Program-made: the position numbers and the translations under genes
In this document: positions 20,925 to 33,159 of the stretch, one piece after another
How the letters are laid out: each line of letters starts with the position of its first letter
Numbering within the stretch: the stretch's first letter is position 1
The notes under the pieces: model-generated
What the model was told of the DNA's origin: nothing
Seen by the model: only the letters and a program-made list of their open reading frames with translations
The model's database searches: none
Assembly (NCBI RefSeq): GCF_011064845.1
Contig: NZ_CP049015.1
Location: 3,472,001 to 3,536,000 of the forward strand
DNA from: Citrobacter freundii ATCC 8090 = MTCC 1658 = NBRC 12681
GTDB taxonomy: Bacteria > Pseudomonadota > Gammaproteobacteria > Enterobacterales > Enterobacteriaceae
DNA: 64,000 bases
Reading direction: 5' to 3'

Positions 20925-21629
20925 TTAGCAGGACTGCCAGTTCGCAGGCCAGGCCACATACAGAAACTTCACCGTCGATGGCGTACCAAATTCGATGCTG
21001 GAGCCTTTCGGGATAAACATCACGTCCCCGGCTTTTGCAATCATGGTTTCGCCTTCGTGGCGAACATGCAGCTCTCCTTCCAGAATCATGTCGATTTCGT
21101 CGTAGTTCAGCGTCCATGGGAAAAAGGCGTTATCCCACTGCATAAACCCGGCGGCCATGCTGCTACCGTCCTGGTCGGTCACCAGATCGGTTAAGCCCAC
21201 GCAGTGCGGCTGCGCGCCGTCAAAACGACCAAACTTCACGCTGCTGCCGTCGATGACTTTCACACCGCCTTTGCCGGTCACCGAGTTAAAGCTCGGCTGC
21301 ATTCCGCCCTGCTCCAGCGACTGCTTTTCCTTCATGACTTTGTCCATCAGCTGCGCGACCAGGCTTTCGGTAAACTGCCCTTCCGGTAACTGCGCAATGA
21401 TGGTTTCGCGAATACGCTGGCTTTCCGTTTTGCCATCAATCACCGCAGCCGGAGCAGCAGCGACGGCGCCTGGCGCGGATTCATCGCATTCACTGATGGT
21501 AACGCCCAGCAGCTCCGCCACTTCGCGCGCCTCCGGGGTGATGATGCTGGCGCGCAGAACAACCGACATTTCCTGTTCGCCGCGTGCGTGGGCCGCACGA
21601 ATATCGTTAGCTGTGATAAGTTTTTTCAC
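20925..21629 (-). CDS. eutQ: Ethanolamine utilisation acetate kinase-like cupin protein EutQ
   Basis: Protein of 234 residues with a C-terminal cupin domain (about residues 130-225: INDAL-type strands including EGELHVRHEGETMIAKAGDVMFIP). The Salmonella protein has been reported to have acetate kinase activity and to aid shell assembly. The N-terminal part is variable and Ala-rich near residue 55. The start is GTG at 21629, inside the 3' end of eutP (23-bp overlap), preceded by AAAGGAGGAAAGGGCAG. Confidence 0.95.
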   Translation of the reverse strand: MKKLITANDIRAAHARGEQEMSVVLRASIITPEAREVAELLGVTISECDESAPGAVAAAPAAVIDGKTESQRIRETIIAQLPEGQFTESLVAQLMDKVMKEKQSLEQGGMQPSFNSVTGKGGVKVIDGSSVKFGRFDGAQPHCVGLTDLVTDQDGSSMAAGFMQWDNAFFPWTLNYDEIDMILEGELHVRHEGETMIAKAGDVMFIPKGSSIEFGTPSTVKFLYVAWPANWQSC

Positions 21630-22086
21630 CTGCCCTTTCCTCCTTTTGGCTGAGCTCAGTCAGATAATCCACCAGGTGCTGCACACTGCGCGGGTCATGG
21701 CTATTGAGCTCAAAAATCGGCTCCTGAAACCCCATCCCGCGAAGTAGTTGTCGCGTTGCGGCGACGTCGGCATCCGGCATGTCCGTTTTACTGATAACGG
21801 CGATTTGTCGTTTACTGGCACCGATATCCAACAGCCCGGCAGGTAAGCGACTTTCTTTATCATTTGCCGCGTGTATATAAATCAACGTATCGACATCCTG
21901 CAGCGTGGTAATTAAGGCGTGATACCAGCGCGGATGGCTAAAATATTCCCCTGGCGTATCGATATCGCCATTTTCATTAAACTCCACGGCCTGTGTTTTT
22001 CTGGCGAGGGAATAATTCCCCTGTAGCGCATTAAAGAGCGTTGTTTTCCCCGCCCCCACCGTACCGACAAACGCAATACGTTTCAT
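21607..22086 (-). CDS. eutP: Ras-like P-loop protein EutP
   Basis: Small nucleotide-binding protein of 159 residues. The P-loop GTVGAGKTT is at residues 8-16, the switch region DTPGEYF near 44, and the base-specificity region VISKTDMPD near 97. The Salmonella homologue has been reported to act as an acetate kinase, alongside EutQ. Its 3' end overlaps eutQ by 23 bp and it follows eutS by 12 bp. Physiological role is less certain than the fold. Confidence 0.95.
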   Translation of the reverse strand: MKRIAFVGTVGAGKTTLFNALQGNYSLARKTQAVEFNENGDIDTPGEYFSHPRWYHALITTLQDVDTLIYIHAANDKESRLPAGLLDIGASKRQIAVISKTDMPDADVAATRQLLRGMGFQEPIFELNSHDPRSVQHLVDYLTELSQKEERAGEKTYHS

Positions 22087-22098
22087 CGCCGCCTCTGA

Positions 22099-22434
22099 TT
22101 AACTTTTTGTCAGGTTGCACAAAGTGAAATTTAATAATCGACCCAGACCGCTTACCGTCTGTAATAACGCTTCTTCTACTGCGCCTACCGAGCCGTAGAT
22201 CACCAGTGCGCCGCTGAATCTATCGAGAAAACCGATATGTACATCCGCCGCCTTCATGGCTAAGTCACCGGCAATCATCGCGGTTTCGCCTGGAGTCAGC
22301 GTCATGATGCCGATAGCGCCCGCTTCGGGAACGCCGATCTTTTTCGCTAATTCCTCGCCGGGGTGCGCAATGAGATGCGCCAGCGTGACCTGTTTCCCCG
22401 GCACAAATTCCTGAATAATGCGTTCTTTTTCCAT
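22099..22434 (-). CDS. eutS: Bent hexameric shell protein EutS
   Basis: First gene of the eut operon, coding for a 111-residue circularly permuted BMC shell protein whose hexamer is bent and is thought to form edges of the shell. The sequence contains EEALAKK-like [18 protein letters not shown] and [22 protein letters not shown], typical of EutS/PduU. GGAGGTGGTGAGCA precedes the ATG. The promoter region (22435-22548) contains a CRP-type site and lies behind the maeB terminator. Confidence 0.97.
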   Translation of the reverse strand: MEKERIIQEFVPGKQVTLAHLIAHPGEELAKKIGVPEAGAIGIMTLTPGETAMIAGDLAMKAADVHIGFLDRFSGALVIYGSVGAVEEALLQTVSGLGRLLNFTLCNLTKS

Positions 22435-22519
22435 TGCTCACCACCTCCGCTAAAACTGCCCTTATCGTGGCAATTTTTTGTCAGAGTAAATAACAAAATT
22501 CGGCAACCAGGTTTAAAAG

Positions 22520-22533
22520 GTGAAGTAGATCAC
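22520..22533. promoter_or_regulatory. CRP-type site upstream of eutS
   Basis: GTGA-AGTAGA-TCAC is a full match to the GTGA-N6-TCAC core of CRP sites. It is centred about 36 bp upstream of an AT-rich -10 candidate (TTATTT on the minus strand, 22493-22488) of the eutS promoter, close to a class II arrangement. Dependence of eut expression on cAMP-CRP fits what is known for such catabolic operons; binding is not shown here. An EutR site should also lie in this region but I cannot identify it. Confidence 0.7.
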
Positions 22534-22548
22534 TAAGAAAGGGAAAAT

Positions 22549-22574
22549 AAAAAGGCGCGAGAGAAACCCGCGCC
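22549..22574 (-). terminator. Rho-independent terminator of maeB
   Basis: GGCGCG (22554-22559) pairs with CGCGCC (22569-22574), and on the minus strand TTTTTATTTTC follows. It lies 20 bp after the maeB stop codon and insulates the eut promoter from maeB transcription. Confidence 0.88.
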
Positions 22575-22594
22575 GGAAATTAATTAAAGTGAAA

Positions 22595-24874
22595 TTACAG
22601 CGGCTGCGTTTGGGCTTCTACAACCGCCAGCGCCACCATATTAACGATACGACGAACAGAGGCGATCGGCGTTAATACATGAACAGGTTTCGCAACCCCC
22701 ATCAGCACCGGGCCAACCGTTACGCCTTCAGAACTGGAAACGCGTAGTAAGTTGTAACTAATACGGGCCGCTTCCATATTCGGCATCACCAGAATATTCG
22801 CTGAGCCTTTCAGCGGACTGTCCGGCATGCGGTCATTACGGATACTTTCCACCAGCGCGGCATCGCCGTGCATTTCGCCGTCAATCATCAACTCTGGCGC
22901 GCGCGCCTTAATCAGCTCCAGCGCTTCGCGCATTTTGCTGGCCGACGGGCAGTCAGAGGAACCAAAGTTGGAGTGCGACAGCAACGCCACCTTCGGTTCA
23001 ATACCAAAGCGACGCACAGTCTCTGCCGCCATCACAGCGATTTCCGCCAGTTGCTCAGGCGTAGGATCGTCGTTGACGTAAGTATCGGCGATAAAAGTGT
23101 TACCACTTGGCAGCAGCAAGGCGTTCATCGCCCCGGCAGTATGCACGCCGTCACGATGACCAAACACCTCTTTCACCACGCTGAAGTGCTCATGGTAGTC
23201 ACCAATCGTACCGCAGATCATCGCATCCGCTTCGCCACGCTGCACCATGATTGCACCGATCACCGTAGTGTTGGCAATCACCGCACGCTGCGCCTGCTCC
23301 TGGGTGATCCCACGGCGCTTCATAATCTGGTAGTACTCGCTCCAGTACTCTTTAAAGCGTGGATCGGATTCGTTGTTGACGATCTCAAAATCGACGCCCG
23401 CTTTGATCTGCAGCCCCAGTTTCTGGATACGCATTTCAATAACGCTCGGACGACCGATCAGGATTGGTTTTGCCAGTCCTAAAGTAATCAGCTCCTGAGT
23501 AGCATGCAGTACACGCGCTTCTTCCCCTTCCGTCAGCACCACACGCTTCGGCGCTTTGCGTGCCAGGGAGAAAATTGGCTTCATGAACAGGTTGGTTTTG
23601 TAGACGAATTCAGTCAGCTTATCGATGTAAGCGTCAAAGTCGGCAATCGGACGCGTGGCCACACCAGAGTCCATCGCTGCTTTCGCCACAGCAGGGGCGA
23701 TTTTGACGATCAGACGCGGGTCGAACGGTTTCGGAATGATGTATTCCGGGCCGAAGCTCAGGTCCTGATCGCCATAAGCAGAGGCCACCACTTCACTCTG
23801 CTCGGCATGCGCCAGCTCAGCAATGGCGTGCACCGCCGCCAGTTTCATCTCTTCGTTGATGGCCGTTGCACCGACATCCAGCGCACCGCGGAAGATGAAC
23901 GGGAAGCACAGGACGTTATTAACCTGGTTCGGGTAGTCTGAACGGCCAGTACAAATGATTGCGTCGGAACGCACCTCTTTTGCCAACGGCGGCAGGATTT
24001 CCGGTTCCGGGTTAGCGAGTGCCAGAATCATTGGCGCACGCGCCATCTTCTTAACCATTTCCTGCGTCAGCACTTTCGGACCGGAGCAACCGAGGAAAAT
24101 ATCTGCGCCGTCAATGACATCATCCAGCGTACGCTTACCGTCATCCACCACCGCATAAGCCGCTTTGGTTTCCGCCATGTTCGGTTCGCGGTCTTTGTAA
24201 ATCACGCCTTTGGAGTCACAGACCACAATATTGTGTTTCTGCATACCCAGCGCTACCAGCAGGTTCATACAGGCAATCGCCGCCGCGCCTGCGCCAGACA
24301 CCACCATGCGCACGTCGGAGATATTTTTCTCAACCACCCGCAGACCGTTCAGAATTGCGGCAGTACTGATGATTGCTGTACCGTGCTGGTCATCGTGGAA
24401 GACCGGAATATTCATGCGTTCGCGCAGCTTTTGCTCAATGTAGAAGCACTCCGGCGCTTTGATATCTTCGAGGTTGATACCGCCAAACGTGGGTTCCAGG
24501 GCCGCAACCACATTGATAAATTTATCCGGATCGAGTTCATCGACTTCAATGTCGAACACGTCGATCCCGGCGAATTTCTTAAACAGAACGCCTTTACCTT
24601 CCATCACCGGTTTGCCGGCCAGTGCGCCAATATTGCCCAGGCCCAGCACCGCCGTACCGTTGGAAATAACCGCAACCAGGTTGCCGCGCGCGGTGTATTT
24701 GTAGGCTGCCAGCGGGTCCTTTTCAATTTCAAGACACGGTGCAGCCACGCCCGGCGAGTAGGCCAGCGCCAGGTCGCGCTGCGTTGCCAGAGGCTTGGTC
24801 GGAGAAACCTGGATTTTACCGGGTACCGGAAATTCGTGGAAATCGAGGGCGCTTTGTTTTAACTGGTCATCCAT
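22595..24874 (-). CDS. maeB: NADP-dependent malic enzyme MaeB
   Basis: Decarboxylates malate to pyruvate with reduction of NADP+, supplying NADPH and pyruvate. The protein has 759 residues with two parts: a malic enzyme domain (about 1-430, with [28 protein letters not shown] and [13 protein letters not shown]) and a C-terminal phosphotransacetylase-like domain (about 430-759, with [14 protein letters not shown]) that acts in allosteric control by acetyl-CoA in the E. coli enzyme. AAGGAAC precedes the ATG. It is divergent from tktB across 280 bp. Confidence 0.98.
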   Translation of the reverse strand: MDDQLKQSALDFHEFPVPGKIQVSPTKPLATQRDLALAYSPGVAAPCLEIEKDPLAAYKYTARGNLVAVISNGTAVLGLGNIGALAGKPVMEGKGVLFKKFAGIDVFDIEVDELDPDKFINVVAALEPTFGGINLEDIKAPECFYIEQKLRERMNIPVFHDDQHGTAIISTAAILNGLRVVEKNISDVRMVVSGAGAAAIACMNLLVALGMQKHNIVVCDSKGVIYKDREPNMAETKAAYAVVDDGKRTLDDVIDGADIFLGCSGPKVLTQEMVKKMARAPMILALANPEPEILPPLAKEVRSDAIICTGRSDYPNQVNNVLCFPFIFRGALDVGATAINEEMKLAAVHAIAELAHAEQSEVVASAYGDQDLSFGPEYIIPKPFDPRLIVKIAPAVAKAAMDSGVATRPIADFDAYIDKLTEFVYKTNLFMKPIFSLARKAPKRVVLTEGEEARVLHATQELITLGLAKPILIGRPSVIEMRIQKLGLQIKAGVDFEIVNNESDPRFKEYWSEYYQIMKRRGITQEQAQRAVIANTTVIGAIMVQRGEADAMICGTIGDYHEHFSVVKEVFGHRDGVHTAGAMNALLLPSGNTFIADTYVNDDPTPEQLAEIAVMAAETVRRFGIEPKVALLSHSNFGSSDCPSASKMREALELIKARAPELMIDGEMHGDAALVESIRNDRMPDSPLKGSANILVMPNMEAARISYNLLRVSSSEGVTVGPVLMGVAKPVHVLTPIASVRRIVNMVALAVVEAQTQPL

Positions 24875-25054
24875 CTTGTTGTTCCTTTCACGTATCTATC
24901 AAAAAAGTGGCGCGGGTAACCATTCTACTGAGCCGCACATTATCACCTCAGTCAACGGCACAAACTTTGAAGGTCCCCAAACTCTCACCATTCAAAGAAA
25001 GAATTTGTTATCAATTTATAACAGCCATGTTACCTGCTTAATCCAGCAATACCA

Positions 25055-25154
25055 TGCCTGTCTGCTATGCTTTTTGCTGACAACGCCCGCAATTTTCCCA
25101 AAAGTGTGAATCACAACACGCATCTAACACTTTACTTTTCAAGGAGTATTTCCT
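25055..25154 (+). promoter_or_regulatory. Sigma-S-like promoter and leader of tktB
   Basis: GCTATGCTTTT (25064-25074) fits the KCTAYRCTTAA-type -10 region used by RpoS in its first nine positions. It lies about 90 bp upstream of the tktB ATG, and AAGGAG sits just before the start. In E. coli the talA-tktB pair is RpoS dependent; here talA is absent and this promoter would serve tktB alone. Assignment of the sigma factor is inference. Confidence 0.5.
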
Positions 25155-27149
25155 ATGACCCGTAAAGAGCTTGCCAATGCCATTCGTGCGCTGAGTATGG
25201 ATGCCGTCCAAAAAGCTAACTCCGGCCACCCAGGAGCACCAATGGGGATGGCCGATATCGCCGAAGTGCTGTGGAACGATTTTCTACGCCATAACCCGAC
25301 CGATCCCACCTGGTACGATCGTGACCGGTTTATTCTGTCCAACGGCCACGCCTCAATGCTGCTTTACAGCCTATTGCATCTTTCCGGTTACGACCTGCCG
25401 ATCGAAGAATTAAAGAACTTCCGTCAGCTCCATTCGAAGACGCCAGGTCACCCGGAAATTGGCTACACGCCGGGCGTGGAAACCACCACCGGACCGCTGG
25501 GCCAGGGTTTGGCCAACGCCGTCGGCATGGCCATTGCCGAGCGCACGCTGGCAGCGCAGTTTAACCAGCCGGACCATGAGATTGTTAACCACTTTACCTG
25601 GGTCTTTATGGGCGACGGCTGTCTGATGGAGGGTATTTCACACGAGGCTTGTTCGCTGGCGGGCACACTGGGGCTTGGCAAACTCATCGGCTTCTACGAT
25701 CACAACGGCATCTCAATTGATGGCGAAACCGAAGGATGGTTTACCGACGATACTGCAAAACGCTTTGAGGCTTACCACTGGCATGTAGTGCACGATATTG
25801 ACGGTCATGACCCTGAGGCGGTGAAAAAAGCCATTCAGGAAGCGCAAAGCGTTACCGATAAACCGTCGCTGATTATCTGCCGCACGGTGATTGGTTTTGG
25901 CTCACCGAATAAAGCCGGGAAAGAGGAAGCGCACGGCGCTGCGCTGGGCGAAGAAGAGGTGGCGCTGACCCGGCAGAAACTGGGGTGGCATCATCCTGCT
26001 TTTGAAATCCCCAAAGAGATTTACCGGGCGTGGGACGCACGCGAGAAAGGCGAAAAAGCGCAACAGGGCTGGAAGGAGAAATTCGCAGCTTACGAACAAG
26101 CCTACCCGGAACTGGCGGCAGAGTTTACTCGCCGGATGAGCGGCGGACTGCCTAAGGAGTGGGAAGCAACAACCCAGAAATATATTACCGACCTGCAAGC
26201 CAACCCAGCCAAAATAGCCACCCGTAAAGCTTCGCAAAATACCCTGAACGCCTATGGGCCGATACTGCCAGAACTGCTCGGCGGCTCGGCGGATCTGGCA
26301 CCCAGCAACCTGAGCATCTGGAAAGGCTCCTCCTCTCTTAAAGAGGATCATGCAGGAAACTACATCCACTACGGCGTGCGGGAATTTGGCATGACCGCCA
26401 TTGCCAATGGTATCGCGCACCACGGGGGCTTCGTACCTTACACTGCCACGTTCCTGATGTTTGTTGAATATGCCCGTAATGCCGCGCGCATGGCGGCGCT
26501 GATGAAAGCCCGACAAATCATGGTTTATACCCACGACTCGATTGGCCTGGGGGAAGATGGTCCCACGCACCAGGCCGTCGAACAACTCGCCAGCCTACGC
26601 CTGACACCTAATTTCAGTACCTGGCGACCGTGCGATCAGGTTGAGGCGGCAGTAGGCTGGAAGCTGGCGGTCGAACGCCATGACGGGCCAACGGCGCTGA
26701 TCCTCTCGCGGCAGAATCTGGCGCAGGTTGAGCGCACGCCTGAGCAAGTGCAGCAAATTGCCCGCGGCGGCTATGTGCTGAAGGACGGCGGCGGTAAGCC
26801 GGATGTTATCCTGATTGCTACCGGTTCAGAAATGGAAATCACGCTGCTGGCTGCGGAAAAACTGACCGGCGAAGGCCGTAACGTGCGGGTAGTTTCTCTG
26901 CCTTCAACCGATATCTTCGACGCCCAGGATGAGACGTACCGGGAGTCGGTCCTGCCGGCAAACGTCAGCGCGCGCGTGGCGGTAGAAGCCGGTATTGCCG
27001 ACTACTGGTACAAGTATGTTGGGCTGAAAGGGGCGATTGTTGGGATGACGGGCTATGGGGAGTCGGCGCCGGCAGACAAGCTGTTCCCGTTCTTCGGCTT
27101 TACGGTAGATAACATCGTCGACAAAGCACACAAGGTGCTTAACGTGTGA
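25155..27149 (+). CDS. tktB: Transketolase TktB
   Basis: Thiamine diphosphate enzyme of the pentose phosphate pathway that moves two-carbon ketol units between sugar phosphates; 664 residues. The ThDP motif [14 protein letters not shown] and downstream [12 protein letters not shown] are clear, with the C-terminal pyrimidine-binding region [14 protein letters not shown]. It resembles the stationary-phase isoenzyme TktB, supported by its place between maeB and ypfG. The usual partner gene talA is missing directly upstream. Its 3' end overlaps the convergent ypfG by 11 bp. Confidence 0.96.
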   Translation: MTRKELANAIRALSMDAVQKANSGHPGAPMGMADIAEVLWNDFLRHNPTDPTWYDRDRFILSNGHASMLLYSLLHLSGYDLPIEELKNFRQLHSKTPGHPEIGYTPGVETTTGPLGQGLANAVGMAIAERTLAAQFNQPDHEIVNHFTWVFMGDGCLMEGISHEACSLAGTLGLGKLIGFYDHNGISIDGETEGWFTDDTAKRFEAYHWHVVHDIDGHDPEAVKKAIQEAQSVTDKPSLIICRTVIGFGSPNKAGKEEAHGAALGEEEVALTRQKLGWHHPAFEIPKEIYRAWDAREKGEKAQQGWKEKFAAYEQAYPELAAEFTRRMSGGLPKEWEATTQKYITDLQANPAKIATRKASQNTLNAYGPILPELLGGSADLAPSNLSIWKGSSSLKEDHAGNYIHYGVREFGMTAIANGIAHHGGFVPYTATFLMFVEYARNAARMAALMKARQIMVYTHDSIGLGEDGPTHQAVEQLASLRLTPNFSTWRPCDQVEAAVGWKLAVERHDGPTALILSRQNLAQVERTPEQVQQIARGGYVLKDGGGKPDVILIATGSEMEITLLAAEKLTGEGRNVRVVSLPSTDIFDAQDETYRESVLPANVSARVAVEAGIADYWYKYVGLKGAIVGMTGYGESAPADKLFPFFGFTVDNIVDKAHKVLNV

Positions 27150-28182
27150 TCCACAGTGTGGGCCAGGCATCTGGCCCATGCCAGTTATCACAACTTGGCT
27201 CCTGGGCATAGCGCACCAGGCGAAAACGCTGACCATCGTAGCGCCAGCGGGTCTGGATACCGCAATCTGCCAACCCTCGTCCTTTAGCGAGGGTAACCAG
27301 CTCCCGCGACTTTTCGTCAAACGTAGCGTTGGTCAGCTCCATATCGCGACTTTCCGCATCCGTTTTAAAAGGCAGGCTTAACCGTACCGCGCGTGAAGTC
27401 AGCGGGGTTGTACGTGAAACCACCCACGCCAGATCGATAGTGTTATACGCTCCGGCCTCACAGCCAATCATCAGCAGCGCTTTATCATCCGTTAGGGCCG
27501 TGACGCGCATCTCGCGACGCAGCGGATCGATAGAGCAACGAATACCGTTGATTCGCCAGTTACCATAGTCCAGCAGTTCACTGCGCTCTTGCTGTGTGAG
27601 AGGCGTTGGTGTTGGGTTAATGACCGCTACGCCTTTCAGCGCGGGGGCAGGAGGTACACTGAGCGGAGGCTCGTCACCTTTTTCGATCCATGCGGTTTCG
27701 CTGCCAACCCGTTTTTGCTGGGCATCGATAAACAACAATGCGGCTTTTAGCCCGACCAGCGAAAGATTTTGCGCACCTTTTTGCAGGGTAATCGCCTTCG
27801 CGTCCTGTACGGTTTGTAAAAATGCGCTAATGGTGGCGGGATCATCGGTCATCAGTTGCCATGGGGTAACACGCCAGTGCTCGCCGCTCAGCGAGAGCGG
27901 CACACCATCCAACAACAGACGCGGCGCAATATCGCTCTCTTTGACGTTGGACGATTCCAGCCCGCCCAGCTCAATACGCAACACGGCGTCAGTATGTGCC
28001 CCGGCGCTGCGGCTCAAGGTCATGACCAGGCCGTGGTGCTCTCCGGTATTGCGCGCCACGCAAAAATTTTGGTTATTACACGTCACCTGCCAGTCAGAAA
28101 ACGCCTGTTGCGCGGGCGCAGCCCAGAGCAATCGGGCTGGTAGCAACCCAAGCAGGAAAAGGAGAATAACGCGATAGCGCAT
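27139..28182 (-). CDS. ypfG: Exported DUF1176 protein YpfG
   Basis: Predicted periplasmic protein of 347 residues and unknown function. A signal peptide is visible from the ATG at 28182: MRYRV, a Leu-rich core, and a cleavage region LLWAAPA. The mature part has an N-terminal segment [20 protein letters not shown] typical of the DUF1176 family. An in-frame start 30 bp upstream would place a non-signal extension before the signal peptide. Convergent with tktB: the two coding regions share 11 bp, leaving no room for a conventional terminator between them. Confidence 0.94.
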   Translation of the reverse strand: MRYRVILLFLLGLLPARLLWAAPAQQAFSDWQVTCNNQNFCVARNTGEHHGLVMTLSRSAGAHTDAVLRIELGGLESSNVKESDIAPRLLLDGVPLSLSGEHWRVTPWQLMTDDPATISAFLQTVQDAKAITLQKGAQNLSLVGLKAALLFIDAQQKRVGSETAWIEKGDEPPLSVPPAPALKGVAVINPTPTPLTQQERSELLDYGNWRINGIRCSIDPLRREMRVTALTDDKALLMIGCEAGAYNTIDLAWVVSRTTPLTSRAVRLSLPFKTDAESRDMELTNATFDEKSRELVTLAKGRGLADCGIQTRWRYDGQRFRLVRYAQEPSCDNWHGPDAWPTLWITR

Positions 28183-28305
28183 GGACGGTACAACCCCGAA
28201 GTCAAAACACACAGCCTAAGCGGTATCTTCCTTGCGCGACTGATGTGGCTCAATAAGAATTGTCGGATTGGCCGTAAATTTGTAAAGAAATATAAATCCC
28301 ACGCA

Positions 28306-28881
28306 TTAGTCCATGAGATGCGACGACTGCAAATAGTTCAACAATAGCACCGTTTTACCGTCACGGATCTCACCCGTTTTGATCATTTCCAGCGCCTGTG
28401 TAAACGGCAGTTCCAGAACTTCAATGTCTTCATCTTCCACACCGCCACCAGCGTTTGCTCGCTGGCTGTCACTGTATTGTGCAATGAAGAAGTGGATTAT
28501 TTCCGTCACGCCGCCCGGCGACATGTATAACTCAAACAGTTTGCGCACTTCGCCCACTTCAAAGCCGGTCTCTTCAATGGCCTCTTTGCGAATGCACGCT
28601 TCCGGTTCGTCGTTATCCAACAGCCCGGCGCAGGTTTCAATCAGTTGACCATCTTCATTACCGTTGACCCAGGTGGCGACGCGGAACTGGCGAATTAAGA
28701 CCACCGTTTTCTTCTCCGGGTTATACAGCAGGATTGTGGCACCGTTACCGCGATCGTAAACCTCGCGTTTATGACGAATCACCTCCCCAGTGCTACGGGT
28801 CAGGTCATAGGTGATATTGCGCAGGATGAAGTAGTTATCGGAGAGGACTTTATCTTTGATGAGGGTAATTTTTTGCGACAT
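28306..28881 (-). CDS. nudK: GDP-mannose pyrophosphatase NudK
   Basis: Nudix hydrolase that splits GDP-mannose to GMP and mannose 1-phosphate; 191 residues. The Nudix box starts at [19 protein letters not shown] and continues TGFEVGEV, with the metal-binding Glu residues present. GGAGCC lies before the ATG. It stands alone, with ypfG upstream convergent in orientation terms only by strand (both minus) and a REP element downstream. Confidence 0.96.
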   Translation of the reverse strand: MSQKITLIKDKVLSDNYFILRNITYDLTRSTGEVIRHKREVYDRGNGATILLYNPEKKTVVLIRQFRVATWVNGNEDGQLIETCAGLLDNDEPEACIRKEAIEETGFEVGEVRKLFELYMSPGGVTEIIHFFIAQYSDSQRANAGGGVEDEDIEVLELPFTQALEMIKTGEIRDGKTVLLLNYLQSSHLMD

Positions 28882-28947
28882 ACCGGCTCCACAGCAAGAA
28901 GTGAGAAATAATACTACGCCGTGAAACCGGGTTTGTCTTGGAACAAT

Positions 28948-29029
28948 GTAGGCCTGATAAGCAAAGCGCCATCAGGCATTCATGCGGCACATTGCCGGAT
29001 AACAACGCTAACGCGTCTTATCCGGCCTG
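28948..29029. repeat. REP/BIME element between nudK and aegA
   Basis: GTAGGCCTGATAAG at the left and CTTATCCGGCCTGG at the right are inverted REP cores, with GCCATCAGGCATT and TTGCCGGATAACA between. It begins beyond the 5' end of nudK and ends close to the aegA stop. Confidence 0.9.
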
Positions 29030-29037
29030 GACGCCGA

Positions 29038-31053
<2,016 letters not shown>

Positions 31054-31277
31054 TTATAAGAGTGTTATTAACCGACACGGAAGGAAGCGGCAATGTTCAT
31101 TTGCCCAGGAAGCACAACTATTTATGCAGAACCTGTGGCAGATCAATTTATTTCATCGCATATGAAATTGTGTTTCAGTTACCATCCAGTTTCATGGCGT
31201 TTTATTAACCTTTATCAAATACACCGCATCGTTCACGCTGTTTTCAGGCGCGACGTGTATTGTGTGAGGATGCACAA

Positions 31278-32975
31278 GTGACGGTAAAGCGTCCGGTCTC
31301 GGCCAGTCTGGCTAAAGCTTTTTTCTACATAGTGCTGCTGTCAATTCTCTCAACAGGTATTGCGCTGCTCACGCTGACCAGCAGCTTGCGAGATGCCGAA
31401 GCCATCAACGTTGCTGGCTCATTGCGCATGCAAAGCTACCGTCTGGGTTACGATCTGCAAAGCCAGAGCCCGCAGCTTAACGCCCACCGCCAGCTTTTCC
31501 AGCAGGCGCTAAACGCACCGGCATTACAGAATCTGAATGCGTGGTATGTGCCACAAGCGGTAAAAAGCCGCTATGGACGTCTGCATGCTAACTGGCTGGA
31601 AATGAATGCCCGCCTGATCGACGGCGATTTAAAATGGTACCAGGCCAATATCAACAACTACGTCGATCAAATCGATCTCTTCGTGCTGGCGTTGCAACAT
31701 TATGCCGAGCGTAAAGTCATGCTGGTATTTGGCATCTCGCTGGCGGGCGGGATCGGCATATTCACCCTCGTCTTCTTTACCCTGCGGCGCATTCGCCAGC
31801 AGGTGGTGCGTCCGCTGAATAAACTGGTGATGGCCAGTCAGCAAATTGAACACGGTCAGTTTAATATCCCACCGCTGGATACCGGTTTGCCCAATGAGCT
31901 GGGGTTGCTGGGCAAAACGTTTAGCCAGATGTCGAGTGAATTACACAAGCTGTATCGCTCGCTGGAAGCGTCTGTTGCCGAGAAAACTCACGATCTCCAT
32001 GAAGCCAATCGCCGTCTGGAGGTGTTGTATCAGTGCTCCCAGGCGTTAAATACCAGCCAGATTGACGTGCACTGCTTCCGCCATATTTTACAGATCGTCC
32101 GCGAACATGACGCCGCGTATTTCCTTGAGCTCACCGTCGGTGATAACTGGCGGATTAGCGAAGGGACTAAAAGCCTGGAGCTGCCGATGCAGATCCTGCC
32201 GGTCACTATGCAGGAAACCGTCTACGGCGAACTGCACTGGCAAAGTCCAAACGTCAATGCTTCTATTCCACTGCTTAACAGCGTTTCCTCAATGCTGGGA
32301 CGCGGGTTGTACTTCAACCAGGCACAAAAACATTTTCAGCAACTGTTGTTAATGGAGGAGCGAGCGACGATTGCACGCGAACTGCACGACTCGCTGGCAC
32401 AGGTGCTCTCTTATTTACGCATTCAGTTGACGCTGCTGAAGCGGTCAATTCCGGAAGATAACGCCCCAGCGCAAAGCATCATGGCGGATTTCTCCCAGGC
32501 GCTGAACGATGCCTACCGTCAGCTACGCGAACTGCTCACCACCTTCCGTCTGACCTTACAACAGGCAGACTTACCCTCCGCCCTGCATGAAATGCTGGAA
32601 ACGCTGCAAAATCAAACCTCAGCTAAACTCACACTCGACTGTCGGTTACCCACGCTGGCGTTGGATGCGCAAATGCAAGTGCACCTGTTGCAGATCATCC
32701 GCGAAGCGGTGCTGAACGCCATTAAGCATGCCAGTGCGAGCGAAATTGCCGTCAGTTGCGTAACGGCTCCGGACGGCAACCACACGGTTTATATCCGCGA
32801 TAACGGCATCGGCATTGGCGAGCCGCATGAGCCTACAGGGCACTATGGACTAAATATTATGCGTGAGCGGGCGGAAAGACTAAGCGGCACGTTGACCTTC
32901 TCTCAACCTTCCGGAGGAGGAACATTGGTAAGCATCAGTTTCCGTTCGGCTGAATCAGACAGTGATCTAACGTAA
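31278..32975 (+). CDS. narQ: Nitrate/nitrite sensor histidine kinase NarQ
   Basis: Membrane sensor kinase that phosphorylates NarL and NarP in response to nitrate or nitrite; 565 residues from the GTG at 31278, which follows GAGGA with good spacing. The N-terminal transmembrane helix is followed by the periplasmic P-box (NVAGSLRMQSYRLGYDL), a second membrane helix near residue 150, a HAMP linker, and a HisKA_3-type core with the phosphorylated His near residue 370 (ARELHDSLAQ) and the ATP-binding DNGIGIG region. A TTG six codons upstream is a less likely start. The upstream 260 bp are shared with divergent aegA. Confidence 0.96.
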   Translation: MTVKRPVSASLAKAFFYIVLLSILSTGIALLTLTSSLRDAEAINVAGSLRMQSYRLGYDLQSQSPQLNAHRQLFQQALNAPALQNLNAWYVPQAVKSRYGRLHANWLEMNARLIDGDLKWYQANINNYVDQIDLFVLALQHYAERKVMLVFGISLAGGIGIFTLVFFTLRRIRQQVVRPLNKLVMASQQIEHGQFNIPPLDTGLPNELGLLGKTFSQMSSELHKLYRSLEASVAEKTHDLHEANRRLEVLYQCSQALNTSQIDVHCFRHILQIVREHDAAYFLELTVGDNWRISEGTKSLELPMQILPVTMQETVYGELHWQSPNVNASIPLLNSVSSMLGRGLYFNQAQKHFQQLLLMEERATIARELHDSLAQVLSYLRIQLTLLKRSIPEDNAPAQSIMADFSQALNDAYRQLRELLTTFRLTLQQADLPSALHEMLETLQNQTSAKLTLDCRLPTLALDAQMQVHLLQIIREAVLNAIKHASASEIAVSCVTAPDGNHTVYIRDNGIGIGEPHEPTGHYGLNIMRERAERLSGTLTFSQPSGGGTLVSISFRSAESDSDLT

Positions 32976-32986
32976 AGAACCGCAAA

Positions 32987-33020
32987 GCGCCGTCGGATCT
33001 GGATCCAGGCCTGACGGCGT
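32987..33020 (+). other. Stem-loop after narQ
   Basis: GCGCCGTC (32987-32994) pairs with GACGGCGT (33013-33020), and an inner GGATC/GATCC repeat can fold in the loop. It starts 12 bp after the narQ stop. No T-run follows, so its role as a terminator is doubtful. Confidence 0.5.
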
Positions 33021-33071
33021 TGGCACGAAAGGTATGCTGTAAACGGGCATGATAATTTACATTATCTTCTT

Positions 33072-33089
33072 TTTTTCTCCACGTTTGAC
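33072..33089 (+). promoter_or_regulatory. BaeR-like box upstream of acrD
   Basis: The 18-base segment matches 15 positions of the BaeR box recalled from E. coli (TTTTTCTCCATDATTGGC), including the whole first ten bases. It lies about 70 bp upstream of acrD, a known BaeSR target in E. coli. The consensus is from memory and binding is inferred. Confidence 0.6.
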
Positions 33090-33159
33090 CCGTACCTTGC
33101 CGCTAAAGTGAAGCAAGCCATACCCATAACGATACGCAGAAACACGAGGTCCTCTTTTA

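Noticed and set aside
31093..31277. Small open frame between aegA and narQ
   Set aside because: It overlaps the divergent promoter region, has no good ribosome site and resembles no known small protein.
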